Below, one piece after another: positions 40,669 to 50,938 of a stretch of DNA of 64,000 bases. Both the position numbers and the translations under genes were made by a program. The notes below the pieces were generated by a model, which did not search any database, was not told the DNA's origin, and saw only the letters and a program-made list of their open reading frames with translations. This stretch comes from Nitzschia sp. pyKryTriq1 (lineage: Eukaryota > Bacillariophyta > Bacillariophyceae > Bacillariales > Bacillariaceae). The stretch's first letter is position 1. Each line of letters opens with the position of its first letter. Location of the stretch: positions 3,286,001 through 3,350,000 of the forward strand of contig OY101116.1 of assembly GCA_956465555.1 (NCBI GenBank), given 5' to 3'.

Positions 40669-41457
40669 ATGCCAAAGTCAACCGAGAATACGGTTTTTGT
40701 GAGGTTCGTGCCAACTCCAAGCAAGAGGTTGCTAAGGCATCAGCTAGAGGACATTTTCTCGGAGATTGGACCCATCAAGAAAACTTCATGGATCCACTCA
40801 GAAGAGAATAAGAGCAAAGGTTATGGGTTTATCAAATATTTATCGAGTGATGATGCAAAAGCTGCAAGTTCATCGCTAAATGGTACGAAAATCCAAATGG
40901 ATGGTATCGACTACCAAATTCTTGTCGAAGTCGCATCGCTTGAACAGCAACAGCAACCGAAAAAGTCGCAGCACAATGATACGGCCGCTACATCGAAAGA
41001 AACAGCAGCACATTCCAGTTTGTCAGATGAGTTTTTGAAGAAAAAATCGCGTGTAATCCTTCGGAATCTTTCGTTCTACGCGAAAGAAAGTCATATTCGT
41101 TCAGTCCTCGAAAAGAAATTTGGAAAGGTCGTTGATGTCCACTTACCGCGAGTGCAATCCAACCTTCATGTTGGATTCTGTTTCGTCACATTTTCCAACC
41201 CTGAAGATGCCCAACGAGCCGTGGAGGGAAATGGGGTTGAAATTCAAAAACGAGCTGTTTCCATTGCTTGGAGTGTACCGAAGAATGTACACCAAAATAT
41301 GAAACATGCTGATAGTCTAGTCAAAAATGAACCATCCCAAGATCTTCAGTCCGAAAATGAAGCAGATCCGGACCTTGATGTTGATGTTGATGTTGATGTT
41401 GATGTTGATGATGATGATGATAATGATAATGATAATGATAATGATAATGATAATGAG

Positions 41458-41501
<44 letters not shown>

Positions 41502-43126
41502 CAAGTCAGCACTCCTTCCCGGAGATTCTCAATCGGGAGTTAGTGAAGGAAGGACCATTTTCTTGAGGAATCTACCTTTTGACACGTCTCGGAAGGAACT
41601 ATTCGACCTTTTTTCTGTTTTTGGTTATGTTGAAAGTATCTATCTTGTGAAAGACAAATCAACTGGCATGTTAAAAGGTACGGCATTCATCACCTATAAA
41701 AGGGCAAAAAGTGCCCAGGCTGCAGTTAACGCGGGTTCACGATCTGCTGGAACTGATGAAGGCAATTCTTCGAGCCTTCAGGCACCGCATCGAGATGCTG
41801 TACCGGTAGGCATTGCTACAGGGACTGGAGGTTCCTCACTTGTTCACAAGGGGCGATCTATCATGGTGAATATGGCGGTCGACAAAGAGACTGCGGAAAC
41901 GTTCGATTCTAAGGAACACAACACTCCTGCCGCCGATCGACGGAATATGTATTTGCAGGCCGAATCAAGAGTTGAAAGTACCCCAACAGAGCCTGGAATG
42001 GACAGTTCAAACACATGGGATGAAATTCCAGATCAAGACCAGAAGAAAAGGCAGTCAGCCCTTAAAGACAAAACAACGAAACTGCAGTCACCAATCTTCT
42101 TCATAAACCCAAACCGGCTTTCACTTCGTAACTTGGCAAAGCACGTTGACGAGTCTCAGCTTCGTATTTTGTGCGAAAATGCCACGAAAAAGGGATTACA
42201 GTCGGGCATTGTCGGCGCAAAGGACTACATAGCGCACTTGAGAGCACAAGGAAAGCTATCAACCCGAGAAATTCTGTCTTTGGTCCAAGAAAAAGGCCGG
42301 TCGAACGAGGACATGATTCCCCCATGGGAAGAGACGAAAAATTTCAAGGACTATATTCCCTCTGTTTACATCGACAGAGACTATAGTAGTGGTGACATCA
42401 AGGCAAAAGGAGCCAGTAGGGGCTTTGGATTTGTTGAGTTTACCCATCATGTCCATGCCCTCGCCTGCCTGCGCGAGCTAAATAACAACCCCGCATACGC
42501 GGAGCAATACGCAGCAGGAGGGAGACAAGCTCTTGACAGGAGACGGAAAGCACGCAAACTTGGCTCAAAAGGGGCAGTCGGCGGAGAAATCCGAATCCCT
42601 CGGTTAATTGTTGATTTCACGGTACGTCGCATTATTTATGCTCGGTTGAATCAGATTCGTTTCACGTTGTACTAACTGTAAAATGACTTTAAAAAAGGTT
42701 GAGAACCGTGTGAAAGCAAAGAAACAATCGGAACGTCGACTTCATCAGAAACTGAACAACGTAAAGCAACGCAGCGAAGCCACTGATTCGAAATCACATT
42801 CGGCCGAGTCGCAGAAGCGAGGCCGAGGCGCAGCACAGCGAGCGAAAAAACGACAGAAAAAATGTGAAAATGGCGAAGAGACTACGATAGGCCGGATGAA
42901 AAGCCAAGAGAAGATCCATACCCCGTCCATTTCTTCAACTACTAACAATGCACTATTGCACGAGCCCACTACCTCGAGAAGCAACCAGGGTGGCGACAAA
43001 GTGAACAATGGAAGCTCCGTGAGCGAATCCAAGAGGAATCATCCGAACGATTCGAGTTCCCCAAGTGAAATGAGAACGCTTGCCTATGGGACGAAAACGG
43101 AAAAGGGTAGAAGGTGGTTTGACTAG
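40669..43126 (+). CDS. RBM28: Nucleolar RNA-binding protein RBM28/Nop4
   Basis: Exons 40669..42621 and 42698..43126 (76-nt intron) give 793 aa. The intron contains a perfect TACTAAC branch site at 42670..42676, 21 nt before the acceptor. Four RRMs: near residues 7-90 (NTVFVRFVP ... GYGFIKYL), 127-205 (SRVILRNLSF ... HVGFCFVTF), 293 onward (RTIFLRNLPF ... KGTAFITY) and 480-645 (NRLSLRNLAKHVDES ... RGFGFVEF), the last with the long insert typical of Nop4/RBM28. Between RRM2 and RRM3 is a 40-residue acidic tract. Exon 2 adds the basic tail beginning VENRVKAKKQSERR; the preceding RLIVDFT is the family's usual end of RRM4. Role: 60S ribosome assembly in the nucleolus. Upstream in-frame Mets at 40564 and 40600 are possible starts. 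Confidence 0.92.
41377..41502 (+). repeat. Three consecutive hexamer arrays coding an acidic tract
   Basis: In order: (GATGTT)n coding Asp-Val, (GATAAT)n coding Asp-Asn, and (GACGAT)n coding poly-Asp, each a nearly perfect run inside RBM28. Length polymorphism between strains is likely. Confidence 0.95.
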
Positions 43127-43216
43127 TTTTAATGTTTTCCTGTCTCCATGAGTTGAAAGTCCCATATAGCTAGGATGTGAGCTCTGGGATCCTAAAAGTG
43201 TACTAAAAAAGCAAAT

Positions 43217-44378
43217 TTACTGTTTACCTAGGGCCCCGAAGCCCAAATCAATATCAAAAAGAAATCTCAGAGCAGGTGCCACGAACAGAGACCCGTAGAC
43301 AGTTATCTGGATCACGATGAACGTCAACGCTGCGATGCCTGTTGCAGATCGACCCCGAACGGCAGCGCCAACAAACGCTCCCAAATCGACTTCTGACGGA
43401 CTTTTCTTGAACAGCTTCAATGTAGCCGAGACCTTGTCGGGAGTCGCAATGGAAGCTCCCCAAGCCCATGTATCAAACACGGCGTCAAGCGCTGCATCGC
43501 CAATCAAGGGGTCCTTTTTGGATATGCTTGGCAGAGCAGCTGCCTTGAGATCTTCACCCCCGATTGGTTCGCCGGTCTTTGGATCATTGGGCCATCCTTT
43601 AAACTGGAGCAGACAAAACGATAAAAGTCAGAACATTTCTTTTCAGGTACCGCGTGCTCACTAACTAAACACTATCTCGTACCTTCGCTTTGCGCACGTT
43701 CACTTTGAATGCTCTCCGTGGCAACCACTGCGGCGGATCGGTCTTGGAAACGTTTGGAAGTCTTGTAGACGGCAAATTTGACCAATCGGCAATTGAATCG
43801 ACACTTTCGATTCGACCCAGGATTGCGATTATATCGACCAGGGGAATTTTCTCTGCCGCAAAGAGCAACGAAGAGAAGGGCAACAGAGGTCCTATTGAAT
43901 CCAAAACCCCAAAGATGTAAGCTGGTACTCGTGTGTGCTTTTGGAAGAGTATTGCAATTCATCAACAACATTTACCTTCTGCGCCAGAATCGTCCACGTA
44001 GCGCCTATACTTCGTCTCGCCAATTGTAGGGTCGAAACTTTCGCCTGGTTTTGGATTAGCAATTTCTTCCTGAGCGTCCTTTTTTCCAGACAGAGTTTTG
44101 AACATGGCTGAATTCGCAGAAATAGTCGCAGGAATCAGGCCGCCACCCAGTGTGACTACGATTGCAGCAGTCTTGAACAACTCTCCGTAGTCCTTCTCCG
44201 AAACTAGCATAGAGGATAGGTTGATTGATTCCGGATCGGGCATTGTGTAAAGATGCGGCACTTTCAACGGAGTACGACACAACGCCCTGGGGTGAAGACC
44301 GTTTGGGACGAAGGCCGACCCCAGAAAAGTACGGAACGAAAAGATCGTCAGGAGGAAAACGAGCTTGGAAATCGGCAT
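43217..44378 (-). CDS. Plastid-targeted membrane protein of unknown function
   Basis: Three exons: 43976..44378, 43683..43921 and 43217..43603, with introns of 54 and 79 nt (GTAAAT...CCAG; GTACGA...CCAG), give 342 aa. From the Met at 44378, MPISKLVFLLTIFSFRTFLGSAFVP is a signal peptide with an AF-type plastid site; upstream in-frame Mets (44420, 44417, 44408) would bury it. One hydrophobic segment lies at about residues 75-100 (TAAIVVTLGGGLIPATI), and the C-terminal region has two more (TGIAALTFIVIQITVYGSLFV, then ALRFLFDIDLG). Conserved-looking motif: FKGWPNDPKTGEPIGGEDL. The family is not recognised. The 54-nt intron is the shortest in the window. Convergent with RBM28, 90 bp apart. Confidence 0.78.
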
Positions 44379-44420
44379 GGTGTGAAAAAGGTCTCCCGGT
44401 GCAACCATCCGACTCATCAT

Positions 44421-45736
44421 AGATGAAATCGACTTTTGTCCGGATGATTAGGCTGCCTTTGTTCTCGTACCGTACGAGTAAGCTGGCAGTCTATGTCCCT
44501 CTCTCTGTCTTTCGTGAACGATGAAGAATGACAACAACAAAAAGATATTCTCATCTCGATCAAGCACGTGTGGCTGACGCCACTTACTTACCGGTAGCAT
44601 TGCTGTCGGGAATCACCCGGAGATTCCGTCGGCTGACGTCAGTCCCAAAAATGTAGCCGTAACCATCCATCCATCTTCCTCTCTAGGTCTCACTCTTTCT
44701 ATCTACCAACAGATTAACATCGTTCGTTGCTCTTCCTTTACCTTTTGAGCTAACTTTAAGTTACTTTTTACTCTACTTTTGACTATCTCTGACGCGTTCA
44801 TTACTCCTCCCCAGAAGAATGAGGATCACAGGGTGAATTTTTCCCCTGTCGGCCGGAACAGCCCAGGTTTCACCTGATGCGCCTGTTTTTCAGTTTTTGG
44901 AGCCGGAGCTTCGCCTCCTTGTCAGCCTCCTCAAGCCTGACTACGACATCATATTCCTTCAGTTTTTCGATAGTTTCCTTGGAGAACATTGGGGTGCCAA
45001 CACTCTCGACGAACTAAAGTATTTTTCATCGTCGTCTCATTTGGATAGGACCAAGACCAACAGTACAATCCGGAGGGGGGCTCTCTCTACATGTTGTCAG
45101 CTCTCTCTACATATTGTCACTGTAGTTAGTTAATTTACTTTCCACGCTCACTCATACGAAGTACTGTCAAAGTATATGGCATTTAAATAACACAAAATGT
45201 TCCTGTAGACCTTGTACCAGATTCTACAGAGGGAAGGGCTTGTACGGGTAAAGGACGCGGCGAATACGCGAAGTGCAAAAACTTACTACTTAGGAATTTC
45301 TTACGAGCAAGTAGTAGTCCAGTATCAATAAAATACGAGTACATACTATTGTCATGACTACTAGTACGACCAATGCCAGTTCGGTTGCCCTCAGTGCGCC
45401 GGTCTCGGATCATGAAATTGATCATTTGTTGAGTTACATTACATCGACGGCACTGATAGTACGAGTACAGCGCCACGCGCTGCGGCATCGCGCTGGCTTT
45501 CTACATTTACCGTAGTGCCGCGCAGGCAAGGACAGGAAATCAGCAACCCAGGCAATCTACGAGCCTCTGCAAAATCGACCTGTACTGGTACGAGTCTGTA
45601 CCGGTACCTGGTACCGTACCGGTACGGTAAGAGAACAAAAACACCGGAGCCAAACGAGACCGAGACAAAGTAGTAAGCTGCCGTGCATCACAAAGACCAA
45701 GCCAAATCCGGCAACCGTTGCGGAGTTATTCAAACT
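44421..45736. other. Divergent intergenic region
   Basis: Upstream of two genes that point apart. No gene found. A near-duplicate CTCTCTCTACAT(G/A)TTGTCA occurs at about 45080-45120, and a GTAC-rich cluster directly precedes the NDUFB2 leader. Confidence 0.55.
45583..45632. repeat. GTAC-rich palindromic repeat cluster
   Basis: A compact series of TACTGGTACGAG, GTACCGGTACCTGG and TACCGTACCGGTACGG words about 100 bp upstream of the NDUFB2 start codon. Confidence 0.85.
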
Positions 45737-46316
45737 ATGTTATCTCGGTTCACATCCAGTAGTATTGCTCGCTCCTGCGGAAGCAGGCTTCTGCGGCAAC
45801 AGAAGGTGGTCCAGAAGCGACGCATGGGAGGAGGAGGAGCGTACGTATTTCATGCATGGAACCATCACCGCTACCCCTCGAATGCATTCAATGTATACCG
45901 TTGTCTCACCTTTTCCACAAAAATCACAGCTTTATGGAAACAAATACTTTTGGTGCACAGGTCGGAGAGGTTTTTGGTACTATTGCCTGGCTATGGGTAT
46001 TTCATCGCTTCAGCCAGGATGGAGCTGTTCTTTTGGGATATCAGCATCCTTGGGAACACGGAGACCACGGTCACGGTGATCACGGATCCTCACACTCCAA
46101 GGAAAAACTTACAGCGGAAGAAGTGTCAGCTTCCTGGGAGAAATTTAGCGAAAAAAGTGTTGTTCCCGGCGATGACGACGACGACGATGAAGAGGTACGT
46201 CACGAAAGCTTTCTTGATCCTATTATAGGATACTTTATTATTCATGTATTGTGTCCCTTCCTCAATCCTTTGTTCACAATGCACTCCATCAGGATGACGA
46301 TGACGACGATGAGTAG
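45737..46316 (+). CDS. NDUFB2: Mitochondrial complex I subunit NDUFB2 (AGGG)
   Basis: Three exons: 45737..45892, 45961..46194 and 46293..46316 (introns of 68 and 98 nt), 137 aa. The N-terminus (MLSRFTSSSIARSCGSRLLRQ) is a mitochondrial presequence, followed by the GGGGA block for which the subunit is named. Exon 2 opens VGEVFGTIAWLWVFHRFSQDG, the single membrane helix of the subunit, then LLGYQHPWEHGDHGHGDHG, which matches the His-rich end of plant NDUFB2. A third coding exon of only 24 nt adds an acidic tail and stop. The 68-nt intron contains a decoy acceptor at 45929 that would break the frame. The subunit sits in the membrane arm of NADH:ubiquinone oxidoreductase. Confidence 0.88.
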
Positions 46317-47098
46317 TTTCATTTACGACGAACGGAGTTGAAAGCGTTTACACTTCGACTCTTCTGACAACCAGCTATCCAGACTGCGCCCACCACTCGT
46401 AGCTTAGACCTTCCCACCGGTTGTTTATACCTTCCTGGCGTAATAGAGAAATCTACAGGTCTTTTGTAACTGCATATTTTTACTTCGAATTCCTAGGCAA
46501 AATCAGAAAAAAATGTTATTCTTGGCCAGTCCACCTACCGGTGTTTTGGCTCAGCCCTCTTGCGTGGCTGTGGGACAGAGATTGAAAGACTTGACTACTG
46601 ACACAAAAACCAGCGATAGCAAGGCGCATGATTGTGCCCAATGCCGAACAGTTCTCGTCAATACTTGATCTTGGAGGCAACCTCTAATCAATGTTCTGAA
46701 AACATCTCACTGCCACGAATAGCTAGCCATTAGTCCCTGAGAAAATTTAGGTGAACGGCTCACCTACGAATAGAGCATATTAAAACATGCAAGTCGAAAG
46801 ATAGAAATTAAAAGAGAGCAAACGATGTGGTCGCAGAGGCTCCCGTCGATTCATAGAAATTTGCCCGTTCTCGATCATAATGTGATCGTGTGCAGTATTC
46901 AGCGCAACTGGTAACCAGAACTATTGTCTACGTATCTCGCGGGTAGGCTATGATTGTTCTCTACCTGCTGATTCTGTCTTTGGCATAGTCGTATGACATA
47001 AGGGTTTGGTAAAACTGTGCTAAGAGTGCGATATTACTTCGTAGGTCTCTGTATCTGGTTTTTAAAGATATCATATTATATCCCCTTCGTTTTTGTAT
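46317..47098. other. Intergenic region between convergent genes
   Basis: No reading frame of note on either strand. It holds the 3' flanks of NDUFB2 and the translocator. Confidence 0.6.
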
Positions 47099-48310
47099 CT
47101 ATGCCGACGCAGTAGCAGGTGGCGCAGCTTCAGGTTTCGGCTTGGGTTTGCACTTGCTCTTGGCGACGGAGTAAAGGGTAGCCCCGATAATGGCAATAGC
47201 AGAGCCGATCGCCCCGAGCTTGCTAACGGGATTCCGGAAAACAATCACGGATGCAAGGATAATGACGACTCGCTTCACTGTATTGGTAACAGCGTGTGTG
47301 ACTGGTGCTACCTCACTGAGCGCGAGAAATGCGACCTCATTATAAAGGTAGTACAAAAATCCCGAAACGCCCAAAAGGCGCAACAGCTGGGCTTTGGTAT
47401 AGCCGGCGGCGAGTGCTGCGGAGTAGGCAGAAGAGATCTTGGCGGGGCCCTCGATCAAGAGCGACGCTGGAAGAATAAAGAGGAATCCCAGGATAGTAAG
47501 GACTGCAAACATATTTGCAGGAGTAAGATTCTCGCCCAAGGGTTTGCCATCCAAAACTTTTTTGGACAGAATCGCCTTGGTCGCCGATGTGACAGCGCTG
47601 ATGGTGCCAGCCGAAAAACCTAGCCAAGAAAACGAGAGTTCCTTCATTGAAGCTAGACCAACGCCGCCAATGATTGGCACGAGACTGAGATAAACAGGCA
47701 AAGGCAAGAATTCTTTAAATCCCACTGCAAGGATCAGGGCCGACCATACGGGCTCGGTTGCTTTGAGAATATGAGTAAAAGAAATAGCGCCTGCTCCGAA
47801 AGAGATAACCCCGGCGACGTGAGTTGCAGCAAGAAAAAATGCCTGCGAACTCAGTGTCTTGATATTATCAAACGAAAGCTTGGGGGCCTTGCGTAGTCCC
47901 GTCGACCAAAGGAGAGCCACGTACGGGAACCCAAAAAATAGCTCGACGGTCGCCGCAGTCCAGGGTATCGGCAGGGCGTTCAGGACGCGTTTGTTACCGA
48001 TGTTGTAACCAATGTTCAGGATATACCAAAGCAGAAACAACACCCCAAGTCGGATTGTGCGTTTTAAGCTCCCATCGATTTCCTCAGGCTCAACGGTACA
48101 AAACTCGCTGCTCTCTGGGTCGAAAGGGTCACACTGGCCATCCAATGGATAGTCCACACCAGTCGCTGCCTTTTGAACAGTCTTGAAGATGACTCTTGCG
48201 CTATTTTGAGGACACTTGACCAAGCACGCGGAACGAGGCTGCAACACGAAGGCTTCTGTCACTGCAGAGAATGACGCGACGAATAGAGCGACAATGCCAG
48301 AGATTTTCAT
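47099..48310 (-). CDS. TPT: Plastid triose-phosphate/phosphate translocator
   Basis: 403 aa, intronless. Signal peptide MKISGIVALFVASFSAVTEAF then VLQP gives the diatom plastid-type cleavage motif. The transporter region (about residues 85-385) has ten or so hydrophobic helices. pPT family blocks are visible: YNIGNKRVLN, ISFTHILKATEPVWSAL, and NTVKRVVIILASVIVFRNP with the conserved Lys-Arg pair that binds the phosphate group. It exchanges triose phosphate or related C3 phosphates for phosphate across the plastid envelope and links plastid and cytosolic carbon flow. Substrate preference (TPT versus PPT) is not decidable here. The C-terminal tail is Lys/Pro-rich. Confidence 0.92.
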   Translation of the reverse strand: MKISGIVALFVASFSAVTEAFVLQPRSACLVKCPQNSARVIFKTVQKAATGVDYPLDGQCDPFDPESSEFCTVEPEEIDGSLKRTIRLGVLFLLWYILNIGYNIGNKRVLNALPIPWTAATVELFFGFPYVALLWSTGLRKAPKLSFDNIKTLSSQAFFLAATHVAGVISFGAGAISFTHILKATEPVWSALILAVGFKEFLPLPVYLSLVPIIGGVGLASMKELSFSWLGFSAGTISAVTSATKAILSKKVLDGKPLGENLTPANMFAVLTILGFLFILPASLLIEGPAKISSAYSAALAAGYTKAQLLRLLGVSGFLYYLYNEVAFLALSEVAPVTHAVTNTVKRVVIILASVIVFRNPVSKLGAIGSAIAIIGATLYSVAKSKCKPKPKPEAAPPATASA

Positions 48311-49634
48311 GGTACCTAGTCTAAGTAGTATGTTTATACCACAGCGTTTTCGTGGTTTTGTCTGTTATGAACGCATCTGGATCCGAATCATCAACCAACC
48401 AGCAACCGTCGTCTTCTGTTTTCTTATTAAAAAATCGCCGATGCATGCCACGAATGATGAAAATAATGATGATGCTTGACACCAAATTCCCACCAAGTAC
48501 GTGTGAGCGTCTTGCGTCGTTACGTCAACAACTTAGCGAAGGCCCCCATCGGCCACAGATCCTCAATCCTCAGTCTCTTGTATTTTATCCTGTATTTTAT
48601 CGGCGTAATGAACGATTTAGGCCATTCGTACGACGCACGGACTTCATTACAGCAACGGAAAAGGCTGTTACACTACCGAAATCAATATAAAAAAATCTCG
48701 AGTTTCATTTCGCTGGTGACAGGGTGGCGTGGTGTGGTAGGGGTGGGAAAAGGGAGAACCCAGACCTCTGAGAAGAGTAATAACGGTCCGTGCTGCTCCG
48801 AAGGAGTGAGGATCCACACAACCACATGCGGGATGGGCCCACAGTGCCGGCCAAAAGTGCCCGGAGGGCAGAATCAAATAGGAGATAAAATCGATAGCTA
48901 TTCCCGTCGCGCAACTTCGTTCTTGAACAAGTAGTATTTGTAGTCTACTCGTACACCGCCATCGAGAAGAGGTTGTGATCAATCGTGCCATTTTTTTTCA
49001 AAAGCACCAGAGGACGACATCACGCATTTCCCCCATTCCCCCCCCAATTGCTTATCGCCAAATGTTGCATATTTTGCAACAATGTTGCATATTTTGCAAC
49101 AATGTTGCATATTTTGCAACAATGTTGCATATTTTGCAACAATGTTGCATATTTTGCAACAATGTTGCAAATCGTTTTTGCAACAATGTTGCAAGTTGCA
49201 ACATTTGGCGATGGTTTCGCCGTGCCCTATGTACAGGAATATCGATCTTAACTAATCAACGTTAACCTGAAATCCCTCTATTTTTTTAGTTCAACAAAAT
49301 AATAAGCCCTTTGGGTAGTCTGTCCGGTGTACCACCAGTCAACCTGATTTTCCCGGCCGCTCCTGCACAACACCTAGCTTGGCGTTTGCCACAATCCAGT
49401 CTTATTCGATCTCCATCCACAATCCACACCCATAACCTGCCAAGCCAGGTACCCGGTGACCTCGTCCCTCCACTATTCTTGATACACGTTATTCTTTTAA
49501 AATAACAAATGTGGGTATTGCAATCCATCAAAAATCATCAGTGCAACAAACTACAACAGAGCAAAAAGTGAATAATTTTTAGCGTCTTCTGGCTAGATTA
49601 CTGTACACGTGCGGCTAACGGAAGAAAAATTACC
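48311..49634. other. Intergenic region between translocator and TIM-like gene
   Basis: No gene. The main object is the palindrome array at 49054..49212. The rest has short frames only. Confidence 0.6.
49054..49212. repeat. Inverted-repeat-bounded array of 20-bp palindromic units
   Basis: Five perfect head-to-tail copies of AATGTTGCATATTTTGCAAC (49061..49160) and two variant copies. Each unit contains GTTGCA and TGCAAC as an inverted pair. The whole array is bounded by a perfect 16-bp inverted repeat: ATCGCCAAATGTTGCA at 49054..49069 and its complement at 49197..49212. The segment can fold either as many small hairpins or as one large one; MITE-like in form. Confidence 0.9.
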
Positions 49635-50522
49635 ATGCCAAAGAATGGGTTCAGCGTCGTACTACTACGAGTACAGCTTGTGATGCTTCTGTTGTGCATA
49701 TCGCATATTCTCTCCATATCCGAAAGCGTCCAAGAGGGCCAGCGGAACTTTTTGGGATGCAACTGGAAGTGCAGTATTGAGACTACAAAAGAGGTCGACA
49801 AGCTGTGTGACGACCTAAACCGAATGTGGGTATCTTTGAGCCAAGCTGAGAAAACCAATGTCGAATTATGCGTCAATCCCCCGTTTGTGTTTTTGGATCG
49901 GGTGCGCTCTCGTCTCACTAAAGCCATTTCGGTCGGGAGTCAAAACGTTTTTGACGCTCGCCCCCCCAATTCAGGAAACACAGGGGCGACAACCGCGAAG
50001 ATGATTCGTGCCTTGGGATGTGACTGGGTTCTATTGGGACATTCTGACAGACGCAACAACCTCGGCGAGACCGACGAACTTATTGCCGACAAGGTCAGAA
50101 AGACTCTCGATGCTGGAATGAGTGTTACTCTCACCATCGGAGAGCTCCGAAGCCAGAGACGTTGGGGTCGTACCCTCCCCACTCTTCGGAGGCAACTCGG
50201 TGCAGCCATCGAGGCTGTCAATTCCAACGAGTGGCACAAAATCGTCGTGGCGTACGAGCCAGTGTGGGCAGTCGGAGAGGGCGCCATTCCGTGCTCCCCC
50301 CAAGAGGCCCAGCGTATCAATGCTGAGCTTCGTGCTTTCATCGCGAAACGCGTCGACGCGGACGCTGCGGCCACCTGCCGCCTAACCTATACAGGATCTG
50401 TCAATGAAGAAAACGCCGAGGCATACGCTAAACTAGCAGATATGGATGGCTTCGTTGTTGGCCGAGCGGGACTCGACACCACCAAGCTGCGGTCCATCAT
50501 CCGCACGCTCACTTTCACTTGA
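49635..50522 (+). CDS. Divergent triosephosphate isomerase-like protein with signal peptide
   Basis: 295 aa, single exon. The N-terminal 30 residues are hydrophobic (FSVVLLRVQLVMLLLCISHIL) and absent from ordinary TIM, suggesting entry to the ER or a plastid route, although no AF motif is evident. The TIM barrel follows: GCNWK with catalytic Lys45, LLGHSDRR with catalytic His136, and VVAYEPVW with catalytic Glu208. Departures from canonical TIM: the usual HSERR is HSDRR, loop 6 GTGK is GEGA, YGGSV is YTGSV, and the phosphate-site VGGASL is VGRAGL. The barrel is intact, so the enzyme probably still handles a small phosphosugar or has a changed substrate or low activity. It could be a plastid or endomembrane paralogue. 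Confidence 0.82.
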   Translation: MPKNGFSVVLLRVQLVMLLLCISHILSISESVQEGQRNFLGCNWKCSIETTKEVDKLCDDLNRMWVSLSQAEKTNVELCVNPPFVFLDRVRSRLTKAISVGSQNVFDARPPNSGNTGATTAKMIRALGCDWVLLGHSDRRNNLGETDELIADKVRKTLDAGMSVTLTIGELRSQRRWGRTLPTLRRQLGAAIEAVNSNEWHKIVVAYEPVWAVGEGAIPCSPQEAQRINAELRAFIAKRVDADAAATCRLTYTGSVNEENAEAYAKLADMDGFVVGRAGLDTTKLRSIIRTLTFT

Positions 50523-50736
50523 CATGCCTACCAAAACTACTCCTAGAAGCTCATTAAAGACCGATAACAACAACGTTGTTTCAGCTCGACTGGTGTGAAT
50601 AATCTCCACAAGAAAAAATCTAATTTAGCAAAATAAAGAGTACATAAAAAAGACATATGGATAGTAGAACTCTGCAACATACGACTAAATACTTGTACCG
50701 TGATAATTTTTAAAGAAGTAGGAGTGCAGCGGACAA

Positions 50737-50938
50737 CGTCTCTCGCCTTTCGACACATCACAAATCGAATTGGCTTTCTGTACGTACATACAGTATCGAA
50801 TTGTCACCCAGCCAACCTTGTGCATAGTTCGTCATGTCGTCTCTCGCCTTTCGGCACATCACAAATCCAATTGGCTTTCTGTACGTACATACAGTATCGA
50901 ATTGTCACCCTGCCAACCTTGTGCATAGTTCGTCATGT
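50737..50938. repeat. 101-bp tandem duplication
   Basis: Two adjacent copies (50737..50837 and 50838..50938), starting CGTCTCTCGCCTTTCG and ending GTTCGTCATG, differ by only a few bases. They lie in the 3' flank of the TIM-like gene. Confidence 0.9.

Noticed and set aside
48979-49265. Cys/His-patterned frames (CCIFCNNVAYFATML repeats)
   Set aside because: They are translations of the 20-bp palindromic array on both strands, not a metal-binding protein.
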